Assembly: GCA_032718475.1 (NCBI GenBank)
Contig: JAUCBJ010008127.1
Coordinates: forward strand, 1 to 62,692
Source: Nemertoderma westbladi
Lineage: Eukaryota > Xenacoelomorpha > Nemertodermatida > Nemertodermatidae
Direction: 5' to 3'
Length of the DNA stretch: 62,692 bases
The notes under the pieces were generated by a model that saw nothing but the letters and a program-made list of their open reading frames with translations, did not search any database and was not told the origin of the DNA. The position numbers and the translations under genes were made by a program. The first letter of the stretch is position 1, and every line of letters begins with the position of its first letter. Shown piece after piece: positions 1 to 10,812 of this stretch.

Positions 1-3000
1 ATCCTCCTCGCTCCTCTCGCTGGTATTCGACCTTCCTCCACTCCCGACGAAGTCGATGGTGGAGTCGTCCTATTATCTTTAATAGAACTGTCGGGGTATT
101 CCCGTAATCAAGTTGTCCAATTGATCTTAAGGTAGTGATAGCGTTCTTAATCTCGTCAGCCAGTTTTAGTAAGTCGACGGGTTTAGTGATAGCCCCTCCC
201 TTACAGAGTTCTTCTATTACTGACCTGGCCATACTCACTGTACCTCCGTATATCGAAGTCAAACGATCGTACGCTAGTTCGAAAGCGTCTGGTACACCGA
301 CGAAAGTCTCCGCTAAACGTTTTGGTTCTCCTGACAACGTTTGGAGCAAGTAATTGAACTTCTCTCGTGACGTAAAGGCGCACACGGCGATCTGGGATTC
401 AATATAGTCTACGAAGGTATGCCAGTGTTTTGAGCTACCGGAGAACTTCGGTGGTTGTTGTACCGGCAATCCCTGTCTGGCTGCGAATTTCGCTATCTCC
501 TCGGCAACGTTCAGAGTTTCGCGTCCTTGGTTGGTACACTGGTTGATGTTCTCCCTTCTTGGCGCTTTTCCCTGATACGATGTGGGGTTTGAAGGTACTG
601 GTCTTTGTGGTGCCTTCGGGTGTCTATTGTGTTCGAATTCGGTGTTCCTCGAACTGTCGGTGTAACCTTCCTCCAGACGTTCCTCGATCTGAGCCAACTT
701 ATTGACAACTGGTCGCAGAATGTCGGCGAACTGTTGTGTACTAATTGCGTCCGTTGGTTGTAACGCCTTCTGTGTTGGTGTATTCTGTGGAGGATTGTCT
801 GCAAAGGAGTTGTCTGAACGCTCGCGTTTATATTCATCGGCCGCTCCTGTTCTAAATACCTCGCGTTTCGGGTAATCCGATTCGCTCGAAGTACTACTAT
901 CATCTGGATATGGTGGTCGACGTGCTCGCGTCCGTTGCGTCGTTCGAATTCTAACGGCTCGTTTCGGAACATCGTCCACTGATCTCCGTTGTTCGGTAGG
1001 CTCACAAGTCTTCCTCGAAGTCGTAGATTGCGATGTAAACTGGTTGAACGGTCGCGTATCCACTGTTCTCCGTTGTTCGGTAGGCTCACAAGTCTTCCTC
1101 GAAGTCGTAGATTGCGATGTAAACTGGTTGAACGGTCGCGTATCCACTGTTCTCCGTTGTTCGGTAGGCTCACAAGTCTTCCTCGAAGTCGTAGATTGCG
1201 ATGTAAACTGGTTGAACGGTCGCGTATCCACTGTTCTCCGTTGTTCGGTAGGCTCACAAGTCTTCCTCGAAGTCGTAGATTGCGATATAAACTGAACCGG
1301 TGGTCGGACGACAGCGTTTGAATCCAAAGGCTTTGTAGGTCGAAACGTCATTGGATAAGCGTAATGTGTAACGGGTTTAGGTGTCAAAGGTGGACTCACC
1401 TGTTTTGTCGTCAGTAGTGCGGGTCCGGTCAATAAACTACTACGATCCGTAATCGGTGGGTTACTTACCTTGACTTTCGGAATGGGCGACGACGTTGCTC
1501 TTGGCGGTATAAACTCGTCCGGAATAACAAACCTGTGTTCCGTCGCACCATGGATAGGAGAAATATCACTACTACCCGCAATCGAAACAGGTTCCTTAGT
1601 CGTAACCGGTGCAAACATATGAGTTACCTGTGGGAATCGTTGACACACGTCTTTTACTAATTGTCGTTCCCGTCCGGGTGCTCCTACGCTTCCTTCCTTC
1701 TTCCGTTCCTGAATTTGGCGATGTCTTACCTCTAACTGGTCCAAATCATGTCCGTCACGAGATCTCATCGATCGATCGCGGGCCTTTTGATCCAGATCTT
1801 CCTCAGCGTTCGCTAATTCTCTCGCCTTCTTCTCAAGTTCGAAATGAAGTTTAGCTGTCTTCTCTCGTTGTTCCGTTTGTCGTTGTTGCGCCTCAAATTC
1901 TGCTTGTCGTATGGCGGATTGAGCTTTTATTTGCCGTGTTTTCATTTCGGCCCGTGCTTCCGAAACTAACCTGTCTCGTTCTAATTCCGCCGCTGCCGCT
2001 GCCGCTTGTCGCTCTGACTCGGCCGCTGCCGCTGCCGCTTGTCGCTCTGACTCGGCCGCTGCCGCTGCCGCTGCCGCTTGTCGCTCTGACTCGGCCGCTG
2101 CCGCTGCCGCTTGTCGGGCAATGTCTCGCTCTAACCTTTCTACTTCAGCTGCTTCTAATTCAGCTTGTTCCTGTAGATGAGAGATTCTCGCTATATTCGC
2201 AACGCGTAGCTTCTCTTCCTCTACTGCTGCCTGCATCACTAGAAGTTGAGCTTGTTCCTCCATTTCTCGTCGTTGTCGGCAGAATTCTTGCTGTTGTCGA
2301 GCAACTTCTGACGTGACCATACTTCCCTCGCAGATTTCGCTACGAATACTTACCAGCGATTGATTTAGTATTCCCGGTGCTGATTCGATTTGTGCGAGCG
2401 AAGTTTCCCTCGTAGCCTCCGGCACGGTTTCCCAATCCCCGACGTCTTCGCCGCACATGCGCAAGTGATCCGTCAGGTGTTTCAATTGTCCATCCAGTCG
2501 GTACAGTTCCTGTTCTTCCTCGGGTTGTAATAATTCGTCAGAAACTGACTCACCTAACAACTGGTCCGCTTGTTCCTGTTGTATCTGTCTAATCGTCGAC
2601 TTAAACTGAATCAGTTTCTCTCTAGTGATCATTAGTTTCTCGAGGATTCTAAGTTGAGTATCCATGTCCTGTCTCTGTCTAGCTAGATCTTGTAGGCCAA
2701 CTAGATTATCTACGGACTTATATACTTTACTCTGTACTCTAACCTGGAGGGTGTAGAACTCGAATCGAGACATCGGAGCGGTCAACCCGTCTAATATGCG
2801 TTGGCCTTCTCCAATACTCCTGGTTATATGCGCCATGTAACCTCCGACGCTTCTAACCACACTTTCTGTGCTTCCTGCTGAACTTACCAATTCCGTTTCC
2901 CTATATCTAGGTTGCGGAACAGTTAGAAAGTCCTCGGTCCTGCCGTCGCCTCGTACTACGGCATCCGGTACTCCCGTTGGATGTACTGGTGACGCACACG

Positions 3001-3118
3001 GTGTAGGTTCGGTAGGCTCGCGAGTCTTCCCCTGTTGTTCTTCCGCTGCTGACTTATCCGCGTCACATGAGTCATAGTCGGTTTGTGTATTCTTCGTATA
3101 GTCTTGTTTGTCACTCAT
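1..3118 (-). CDS. BEL/Pao Gag polyprotein, intact but running off the left edge
   Basis: Reading the minus strand from the ATG at 3118-3116, the frame stays open to base 2, at least 1,039 codons; I checked the complementary stop triplets by hand. The N-terminal half is acidic and glutamine-rich with long predicted coiled coil. Around 1990-2120 it has an alanine-rich repeat (ESERQ plus 6-8 alanines). Around 990-1290 it has a 28-residue repeat of 84 bp in about 3.5 copies. From about residue 885 onward (below 460) it matches the Pao Gag domain (DUF1759 type): a pattern of F-G-x5-W-x2-F, then K-F-x-Y-L-x2-L-x-G, then a conserved YGG segment. Zinc knuckles, protease and pol would lie left of the window. 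Gag would assemble the particle that packages element RNA. The absence of any break in 3.1 kb suggests a young copy. Family assignment is by recalled pattern, not a search. Confidence 0.8.
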   Translation of the reverse strand, partial: MSDKQDYTKNTQTDYDSCDADKSAAEEQQGKTREPTEPTPCASPVHPTGVPDAVVRGDGRTEDFLTVPQPRYRETELVSSAGSTESVVRSVGGYMAHITRSIGEGQRILDGLTAPMSRFEFYTLQVRVQSKVYKSVDNLVGLQDLARQRQDMDTQLRILEKLMITREKLIQFKSTIRQIQQEQADQLLGESVSDELLQPEEEQELYRLDGQLKHLTDHLRMCGEDVGDWETVPEATRETSLAQIESAPGILNQSLVSIRSEICEGSMVTSEVARQQQEFCRQRREMEEQAQLLVMQAAVEEEKLRVANIARISHLQEQAELEAAEVERLERDIARQAAAAAAESERQAAAAAAAAESERQAAAAAAESERQAAAAAAELERDRLVSEARAEMKTRQIKAQSAIRQAEFEAQQRQTEQREKTAKLHFELEKKARELANAEEDLDQKARDRSMRSRDGHDLDQLEVRHRQIQERKKEGSVGAPGRERQLVKDVCQRFPQVTHMFAPVTTKEPVSIAGSSDISPIHGATEHRFVIPDEFIPPRATSSPIPKVKVSNPPITDRSSLLTGPALLTTKQVSPPLTPKPVTHYAYPMTFRPTKPLDSNAVVRPPVQFISQSTTSRKTCEPTEQRRTVDTRPFNQFTSQSTTSRKTCEPTEQRRTVDTRPFNQFTSQSTTSRKTCEPTEQRRTVDTRPFNQFTSQSTTSRKTCEPTEQRRSVDDVPKRAVRIRTTQRTRARRPPYPDDSSTSSESDYPKREVFRTGAADEYKRERSDNSFADNPPQNTPTQKALQPTDAISTQQFADILRPVVNKLAQIEERLEEGYTDSSRNTEFEHNRHPKAPQRPVPSNPTSYQGKAPRRENINQCTNQGRETLNVAEEIAKFAARQGLPVQQPPKFSGSSKHWHTFVDYIESQIAVCAFTSREKFNYLLQTLSGEPKRLAETFVGVPDAFELAYDRLTSIYGGTVSMARSVIEELCKGGAITKPVDLLKLADEIKNAITTLRSIGQLDYGNTPTVLLKIIGRLHHRLRREWRKVEYQREERGG
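990..1290. repeat. 84-bp in-frame tandem repeat inside the minus-strand gag
   Basis: About 3.5 nearly identical copies of an 84-bp unit; the segment TCGTAGATTGCGATGTAAAC recurs every 84 bases. As 84 is a multiple of three, the repeat adds 28 residues per copy without disturbing the Gag frame. Near-identity of the copies points to recent expansion. Confidence 0.9.
1984..2116. repeat. 33/39-bp alanine-rich tandem repeat inside gag
   Basis: Copies of a 33-bp unit (one of 39 bp) built on GCCGCTGCCGCTTGTCGCTC. On the minus strand it encodes ESERQ followed by alanines, lengthening the predicted coiled coil without a frame change. A similar EAEAERKA-type repeat lies at the matching place in the related gag at 31550-31735. 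Confidence 0.85.
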
Positions 3119-5255
3119 TTCGGTAGTTGTAAGTCAAGTAAAGTGAGTGTCAATGTATCGAACTTACCGTATTTGTATCTAAACGGTACTAATTACAGTC
3201 TTATAAAATTAGCCTACCGGCCGATTTTATAGCAGATGGATAAAATTAGCCTAAACGGCCAATTTTACAGCAAATAAATGTCACGGAATAAGTATATAAT
3301 AAAATTAGCCTAGCGGCCAATTTTATAACAAATAAATCGGATAACGATATGCGTTATCAAAAGGTAAATTAAATACAATAATACGGACTAATTCAGCAAT
3401 GAACAAAGAAATCATACAGAATGCATAAATACTTGAGACAGTGGAACCCACAATAATTTTTAACTAATACGGTAATGCCTAACTTATTTATGCAACTTTT
3501 CGAACTCACCCACTCCAATAATTCTCCAGAAAAACAGATTCCCAGATACAAACCGAACGTGAACCTTTCCGTTTTTAACGTTGCGGACGAAACGCGATTT
3601 TCCCAACCAAAGTTGTTGAGTTATCTATCTCCCAAACTTGCTAAACACGGTCTTGCTCCCGTTACAGTCTAGAAATAAGTTCTGAATCCTGAAAAACAAA
3701 AGAGTTAGGTTTTACTTTACGAAAAATTTTTGTACCGGTACAATATGGTATTTAAACCCTTTTAAACACCGGTATTCAATTCCAAAAATATTTTACACGC
3801 GGTTCAAATCAAATTTTATTTCAAAAAATTAGCACTTAGCTAATCAAATACAAATTTTTACCTCAAAATACAAAATTTTCAAAAAACTTTAGTCCTACCG
3901 AACCGTAGTTCAGTAAAACATATTCCTACTAAATTGGAGAGATACGCCTATTCCTACTATCGGAAGAGACGGTAACAATACCTGCAATATCCTACTGTAA
4001 AGTTTGTAAATCAAATCATAAATCCGACCTTCTCACCAAAACAGTAAACCCCAAGTAAGCGAATATATTGCAGTATCGATCTCTTTTAACCGGTGAGGCA
4101 GAAAACAGTCTACGAGCAGACAAACTTCGATAAAACAAAATCCCGCGCAGCGAATCCTAAAATCAGGCTGACTCACTGAAGGACTAAGGGGCTCGTATAC
4201 TTTGCCGCGGTGTGATTTATATGGTTGGGCAAAGGGACGCTAGCTAGGTATAGAGCAGATTTGGAGATGGCTAACTAGCGAGCAAAGTGCAGTAAGGACG
4301 AAAGTTAATTTTATATATTTTGAGGTGTTAATAATTTCTAATGCGCGTGTGTTAATTCTGAACGGTCAAAGCAGTTTTGCTCCTTCACATATATAATTAC
4401 TGGGTACGGTGTGCATTTTACGAATATTCTAATTTTATAACTTGTAGGTCCAATACTCACGAATGATAAGGTTCCTTCCCCTCTTGCGTATTTCCAGGAC
4501 TCAAATTCAGGCATAAGGTTAATACTACGCCCAGAATTCGGCAATTTTAGGTACCAGGTCCCTGATACTAAGAAGAGGTGTGTTAGTTTACTACTGTAGG
4601 CGTACGGGTACTGATAGCTATCCTGGCTCTTATCTAGAATTTTAGTCACCCAGGTAGTCCGGGTAACTTCCTATTAGGGCGTTGGCGGGGACACGGTAGA
4701 TGTTAGTATATCCCTGATAGCCTCAATTTATTTTGCGCCTAGCGTAAACTGCCCTACCGCCTGAACGGTACAATCCCCATTCAGGTGAAAACACAGCAAC
4801 CCCCCTAGCCTACAAGTTCTGATGTAATGGACACTGTCGTACTGCAAATAGTCGCACACACACCTGTACTTAGCAAGAGTTAAGCGTACAGTTTGCCGCA
4901 CCCTAACCAATGTGTATGCCTTGTACCGGTGTGCCTACGTCCTATCTGCGTACTAGTATCTGCTCTCTCTCCCTCCCGTAGGAATATGAAGGTCTACTGC
5001 GGTTTTCCCTGAATCAAGACAGTACAGTCCCTATGATGTAATTTTGGGCTCACAGCGTGTCACTACGTCTACCTTTGATCTTTTGGTCTTATACTTAGGT
5101 AGCAAGGATCGAACGCTGTCTAACCTTTCAGGCGATGGGCGAATAACACTAGATGGTATTGCGGGTTGTCTCTCGTCTACATTCCCGTGATGTTCCCGTT
5201 CATTGCTGCGGCCCGATCTCTAGCCGGCCATCCTGTCCCTGAGTTTGTTCACCGT
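3119..5255 (-). other. Leader region upstream of the minus-strand gag
   Basis: About 2.1 kb between the gag start and an LTR-like promoter. At 3208-3335 there are three degenerate copies of a roughly 60-75-bp unit containing AAAATTAGCCTA and GGCCAATTTTA. Two short minus-strand open frames (103 codons at 4338-4649 and 60 codons at 4728-4910) lie further upstream. I recognise neither, and both could be chance. The rest shows no gene. Long repeat-bearing leaders also precede gag in the plus-strand units of this window. Confidence 0.5.
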
Positions 5256-5295
5256 AGTGAAACCATAGTAAAACAGAAAAGCTGAGAGAATATTC

Positions 5296-5440
5296 TGACT
5301 TTATTACAGAAGACACAATTATAATACAATGTAATCTGAGAATAAACTAAGCACGACAGAATAAATCTGAGAAGTATAGATATAAGATTGAGATTGATTG
5401 TGATTGATAACTAATGAACGAATCGCACCTTTATATACTA
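5296..5440 (-). promoter_or_regulatory. LTR-like promoter and poly(A) signal for the minus-strand element
   Basis: On the minus strand a TATATAAAGG box lies at about 5437-5428, followed some 130 bases downstream by AATAAAG at about 5305-5299. A TATA box shortly followed by a polyadenylation signal is the arrangement of an LTR U3/R region, and it sits upstream of and collinear with the minus-strand gag. The LTR ends could not be defined because no second copy is in the window. Confidence 0.45.
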
Positions 5441-5645
5441 AATTTGTGCTGCAATCAATCGAGAAAATTCTCGATTGTTCTATGGGTTCTAACAAGGTTT
5501 TAAAGATAGCTTATTGGTCCAGCTAATATATAACTTGCACGACATTGGTTACAATCAAATAACTACAGCCTTATTGGTACAGACAAATGCAATTAATTTG
5601 TAGCGGTTAATTTAAATGAGTTGAAATTCTGCACAAAAAATAATT

Positions 5646-5723
5646 CGCACTTACTAGGATTCGAACTCGATACCTACTACACATATAATTTCCAACGCTC
5701 TACCAACTGAGCTACTGAACCAC
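5646..5723 (-). tRNA. tRNA-like sequence (pseudo-tRNA or SINE head)
   Basis: The minus strand has a perfect A-box-like segment (TAGCTCAGTTGG, 5714-5703) and a good B-box-like segment (AGTTCGAATCC, 5667-5657) at tRNA spacing. The acceptor, anticodon and T stems do not pair convincingly. A functional tRNA is therefore unlikely; a tRNA pseudogene or the Pol III head of a SINE is more likely. Confidence 0.45.
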
Positions 5724-5864
5724 TTGACCGATAGATACATAATAGATAGAACCAATACTAATGAGAACTCAAAGCAATCTTTACAAAGTTAATTCGAATA
5801 AAATAAAATTTTGAAAATCCACGGCATTTAGGGAATATAATTCTATATACTATCTACTTATCAA

Positions 5865-6535
5865 TTTGCATATTTTCCAAAATTTGGTGCTGGCACAACA
5901 ATTTTCACCCACCGGCGAAAAATACAAGTTTGAGAACTCTAATGAAATTTTTACTGATTCCATTGAATTCAGAACCATTACAAACCCGTATAACGCAAGA
6001 AACAAGTTGACACAATCAATTGATATATTTGATGGTTTTTAAAATTTGGTGCGAGCACCACATTTTGCACCCACATCCGAAAAATACAAGTTTGAGATGT
6101 CTAGTTCGATAATTATATTTTCCATTGAATTCAGAACAGCCATAAACCTCTAAAACGCAAGAAATAAATTGTCACAAGCAATTTTATCTATTGAATGGAT
6201 TTTCAAAATTTCGTGCTAGCACCAAAATTTGCACACAGCACCGAAAAATACAAGTTTGATACGCTTGGTGCAACTCGTATATATTTCATCGAATCCAGAA
6301 ACCCAAAAAACCCCAATTGCGTAAAAAACAAGTTTCAAACGATCAATTTACAAAATTGACTTATTTCAAAATTTGGTGCTGGCACCAAAATTTGGCACCC
6401 ACCGAAAAAAACAAGTTTGAAATTTCTAAATCAATTTATATGAATTCCATCAAATTTCTAACACCAAAAAACCAGTGTAAATCAAAAATAGAGATGTTAC
6501 AATTCATATTTAATGAAATGTAATTTTCAAAAAAA
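5865..6535. repeat. Degenerate ~165-175-bp tandem repeat
   Basis: Four diverged copies at about 5878, 6046, 6206 and 6370. Each has a core of AAAATTTGGTGC, then CACCAAAATTTGCACCC-like sequence, then CGAAAAATACAAGTTTGA, then a CATTGAATTCAGAA-like segment. The core is a short imperfect palindrome (TGGTGCTGGCACCA). Satellite-like and non-coding. Confidence 0.75.
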
Positions 6536-6756
6536 GTCTCAAAAAAAGTGCCAAAAGTAGGGTTAAAAAATGGTGCTATAACTCGAAAAGTACCCAATAT
6601 TTTTGAAAACGGTTTTCACTACTAGGAAGACAATAGATTTTTAGGAAAAGTCATAAAATTTCAGATTCCCAACTGCGTTTGTTTCAGAATTATAATAAAA
6701 AAACCACGGGGGGGGGGTCATATTGACCCCCCCCCCCGGGTTTAATAGGGTTAAAA
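6536..6756. other. Non-coding junction with a G/C homopolymer hairpin, left edge of unit A
   Basis: AT-rich sequence ending in a short inverted repeat (6708-6740): a run of G, then GGTCATATTGACC, then a run of C. Pao coding sequence starts abruptly at about 6757, inside RNase H, so the 5′ three quarters of unit A are missing. The homopolymer hairpin could be a recombination point or an assembly artefact. Confidence 0.5.
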
Positions 6757-8925
6757 GCGGCTCTATACGCTACAGCCATCGGCCGGAATGTAACAGAACA
6801 GATCGACTATCCACTGGAGAAAACTGTCTATTGGACCGATGCTTTACTCGTGTTGGAGTATATAACCAATGAAGTCTGTCAGTTCAGCGTCTTCGTTACC
6901 AACAGAGTAGCCATTATACTTAGTCGCACGAAGATGGATCAATGGAGACATTGCCCCGGAACGATTAATCCAGCAGACATCGCCTCCAGGGGAGCAACTC
7001 CACAAGTACTGACAGATACTCCAGACTGGTTAGGTGGACCCGACTTCCTAAGCAAAGAAGAGGATGAATGGCCTCCTCATCTTACTACGGCAGAGATTAG
7101 ACAGGCCAAGGGAGCGGAGAAAGTCAAACCTAAAACTCGGGCGAGTAAATCGAAGTTATTTAAACCAGTGGTAGATCTGTCTGTACTACACACTTCCGGA
7201 GACGACGCTTTGGATCCGAAACCCACAGCCACAAATAAGTCTGTTGTGGAAATCAGAGAGAGGGATTGGAAATCTGGAATACCAGACGTCTCGCAAGGAC
7301 TCTCACCTCTCCTGCAGAGAGCGATATATCACTACAGTTCCTGGAATCGGCTCTGTAAGGCCGTTACATATTTAAAGCGATGTTTTCATCATCACTACTC
7401 CAGGACGAAGACCAATAGTGATACCGCTCCACTGACATCTGTGCAGGTCCATGTTGTTAAAGATCTTCCCAAATATAAGATATCCGACAGGTTTCTGAAG
7501 GAGAAGATCAGTTATCAGGAGCATGAAGAAACCAATAAGCAGATGCTGAGACTCCTGCAATGCTATGAAGATTCCGATAAGTATTTCCTGTTGTTGAGAA
7601 ATCCACAGATGCGCTTAAGGGATCGTTTCTCTAGCACGATGATAGATGGGTTGATACGTGTTGGAGGAAGATTAACTAATGCTCCATTATCCTTTGACAC
7701 TAAGTTTCCCATACTCATTAGAAATCTTGAAATACAAATCAAGATGATTGTAGATGTTCACAGCAAACTTTATCATGCTGGTAGAGAACGAGTTCTTAGC
7801 GAAATTCGAACTCGCTATTATTTTTATAAACCCCGTAGAGCTCTGAACCAAGTTCTTAGGAACTGCATACCCTGTAGGAAAGCATTCAGTAGGCCTTTAA
7901 CACAGCAAGAGGCAGAATTACCTAGGGAACGAGTAAGCTTCTATGAACCACCCTTTACTAATACCGGTGTAGATTTATTTGGCCATATTGAAGTATATCG
8001 TGCTAGGACTATAGTCAAGAGATGGTGTGTCATCTTTGTTTGTATGACTTGTAGAGCTATCCATCTCGATATGGTGAACGATTTATCTACCAACAGCTTC
8101 CTATTGAGCTTACGACGACAGATCGCTCGCTTTGGAACTAGTAACACGATGAGATCTGATAAGGGAACGAACTTCATTGGTGCCAACAATGAAATCAAGG
8201 CTTACGTCAAAGATTGGAACCAAAGACAGGTGGACGATCAGCTAAGGGTAACAGCGTCTAGCTGGACCTTCAACGCCGCCGATGCCCCTTGGTGGGGAGG
8301 AAGTTGGGAGAGATTAATCAGGAGCGTGAAGACCGCATTTCACTTTATAGTGCCGTGCCGCGCGTATCTCACCGACGAACTTTTGCGGACGTTAATGGAG
8401 GAAATCGCCGCCTATCTCAACGAGAGACCGATTATGCCAGTCTCCTCGAGTCCCGATTCCCTGGAAGCGCTAACACCCGCGCACTTCCTACTGAAGAAAC
8501 CTGTAGCCATGCTCCCACGATCGGAAATCACAGACAGAGACGAATACTGCCGACAAACTTGGCAACTTATGCAGTTATTATCCCGTCGTTTCGCTGACCA
8601 TTTCGAAAAACATTATCTGCCCACGCTACAACTTCGATCTAAGTGGTTTGCGCAGCAAGAAAACGTCAGCGCTGGAGACATGGTCCTTATTGTGGATTCA
8701 GATCTTCCACGTAAGCGGTGGCAGACAGGTCGTATCATCGATACTCACATCTCGGATGATGGTTTGGTGCGATCGGTAGAACTCGTCGTCATGCGACATA
8801 ACTTCAAGAAACCGGGAATTGTCTTCGAGACACAGCAGCTCAATCGCCCAGTTGGTCATTTATGTTTACTGGAAAGAGACAGAGAACTCTTCAGAAACTA
8901 TGGAAGGCAAGATACTCTTCCCACG
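6757..8925 (+). pseudogene. BEL/Pao pol 3′ part: RNase H tail, integrase, C-terminal domain (unit A)
   Basis: The frame opens at about 6757, upstream of the first ATG at 6850, because the element is 5′-truncated. Upstream of that ATG is an RNase H-like YWTDALLVL motif. Counting residues from 6850: PADIASRG at 41-48; an HHCC zinc-binding integrase N-domain with H304, H309, C339 and C342; a DDE core with D375, D437 and E487; and from about 567 the DUF5641-type C-terminal domain. Integrase would insert element cDNA into the chromosome. This is the only copy of the family in the window with an integrase. No stop or frameshift interrupts it. The natural end has been displaced by the TIR element at 8926, so the frame now runs into that element and stops at 8962-8964; the original tail with its stop is at 10768-10812. 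Confidence 0.88.
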
Positions 8926-10763
8926 CACGCTGGGGCTGAATACAGATTTAGTCGAAAAAATTAGCCCAAGAATTTGGGTTATATTTTGTGACTCTTTGAC
9001 CCAAAACGATCCGATTTCGCGAAAAATTAAAAAAATTTATCGAAGAAAATTTTATTTATAAGTAATTTAATATTTATTTAATACTTATAAATATTAGTGA
9101 CCAATAAATTAACTAGCCCATGGATATATCATGGAAATTTGGAGTCTATGTGTTAATGTAATGCAAAAAAACAAAAATGTAAAAAAATTTATCGATATAT
9201 ATTTTAGTTATAAATAATTTATTAATTATTTAATACTAAAAAGAATTAATTTCTGAAAATGAATTAGCCCATGGATAAAACAAAATAAAATTGAGTCTAT
9301 GTGTTAAAGTAATTCAAAAAATCGAAAAAGTTTAAAAAAACATCGATATATATTTTAGTTATTGATATTTAATAATTATAAATTATTTTCAAATTAATTA
9401 TTAGTAGTGTTATTTAGGTGTGTATGGGATGTGTGGGTGGTTGGTTGCATTATAAGAAATTGAAACGAAATAATTAAAACTTAAATCTGGCATATAGTAA
9501 CTTTCATACATTCTCAAATTATAAAATAGTATGATGATATGCTGAATGCCAACCAAGTATGTTGTGTAGAACAAATACTAGCCCCCCCCCCCCCCCCCCA
9601 GCCAGACAATCACTACCTGCTTTATTATTTATCAAACACAATTACAGATATTAAAACCCACCCACTCCAGATGCCCAGCAACAGCAGAGTAAACATACAA
9701 TAGCTGCCTCTACTCCTGTCTACCTATCAGTATTAATTTACAATGTATCTGGCAGGCAGGAGGCCATTGGCATTTTGGTCATAAATCATTATTGTTTTGA
9801 GTTTAAATTTAATTAATTATTTCTTTATTTTGTATGTCTCCACGTCTCCATTAGAGATTAAATAACAGGTGTGGGTGTGCGTGCATGGTTTGTACAAAAT
9901 TATAAATATACAGTAGTGATGTTTAATACTTGTAAAAATTATTCCAATTAATGTAATGTTTCCTTTAATATTTAATATATATACTGTATTCCTTTAATAT
10001 CGATACATTCAGACTAGTTCCTGGTCAAAATACAAGGTACCCTTGATACACCCAAAGTACTCTGAACATCTGTTACGAGCCGTTCAAGAATATAACTCTA
10101 AACATTTGTAAATAAATTAAAGTATTATTAATAATGTGCAATAAATATTAATATTGTTAAATAAATATAAATCAATTTTATAATATATGGATATTTTTAA
10201 TAAACTTCAGTTTTCTGCATTAGTATAATGATATTCCATGTACACATATTTTAATAATTATTGAAAATAATGATTATTAAAATACTAATTGATATTTATA
10301 ATTATTTATAATAAGTAAATATCAATACATAAAATATATTATATCGTTATTTTTTTTTAATTTTTGGATTTTTCGCATTACTTTATAATATAGACACCAT
10401 TTTTCTTTACATATCCATGGGCTAATTTATTTTTGAAAACTAATATTTGTTAATATTAAATAATTATTAAATTACTAATAACTAAAATATATATCGATAA
10501 ATTTTTTTACATTTTTGTTTTTTTGCATTACTTTAACACACAGACTCCAAATTTCCATGATATATCCATGGGCTAATTAATTTATTGGTGACTAATATTT
10601 ATAAGTATTAAATAAATATTAAATTACTTATAAATAAAATTTTCTTCGATAATTTTTTTTAATTTTTCGCGAAATCGGATCGTTTTGGGTCAAAGAGTCA
10701 CAAAATATAACCCAAATTCTTGGGCTAATTTTTTCGACTAAATCTGTATTCAGCCCCAGGGTG
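8926..10763. mobile_element. 1,838-bp non-autonomous TIR DNA transposon, 4-bp CACG target duplication
   Basis: The two ends are long inverted repeats of about 415 bp (8926 to ~9345 and ~10345 to 10763), beginning CACGCTGGGGCTGAATACAG and ending in its near-complement. Each arm has about 150-bp internal sub-repeats marked by TTAGCCCATGGAT-like sequence. It is flanked by CACG at 8922-8925 and 10764-10767. Removing it and one CACG restores the same reading frame seen at 34975 and 46070. It contains no transposase frame, so it must have been mobilised in trans. Terminal CAC and a 4-bp duplication loosely suggest the CMC/Chapaev group, but that is a guess. Confidence 0.88.
9582..9599. repeat. Poly-C tract inside the TIR element
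   Basis: Eighteen consecutive C between AT-rich stretches in the single-copy middle of the TIR element. Similar tracts occur at 40843-40862, 52663-52681 and about 60571-60594. Confidence 0.9.
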
Positions 10764-10767
10764 CACG

Positions 10768-10812
10768 ACCACCTCCCTAATCCAACAAACATCTAGGGAC
10801 TCCCTAACTTAA
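10768..10812 (+). pseudogene. Displaced 3′ tail of the unit A pol gene
   Basis: Forty-five bases that complete the pol frame of unit A beyond the TIR insertion, ending in TAA at 10810-10812. The encoded tail matches the C termini of the frames ending at 35022 and 46116 with few changes (LIQQTSRDSLT against LIRQISRDSIT). Confidence 0.85.

Noticed and set aside
511-1257. 248-codon minus-strand ORF with 28-residue repeats
   Set aside because: It is the out-of-frame reading of the 84-bp repeat inside the larger, uninterrupted Gag frame on the same strand; the repeat has few stops in any frame.
989-1321. Plus-strand repeat ORFs of 83 and 110 codons
   Set aside because: Shadows of the same tandem repeat as the Gag frame on the other strand.
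7018-8660. Integrase deletion read as a spliced intron in units B and C
   Set aside because: The join does not match GT-AG boundaries when aligned with unit A: bases beyond a possible AG acceptor position do not correspond, and ACACAACAAC-type sequence is retained upstream of it.
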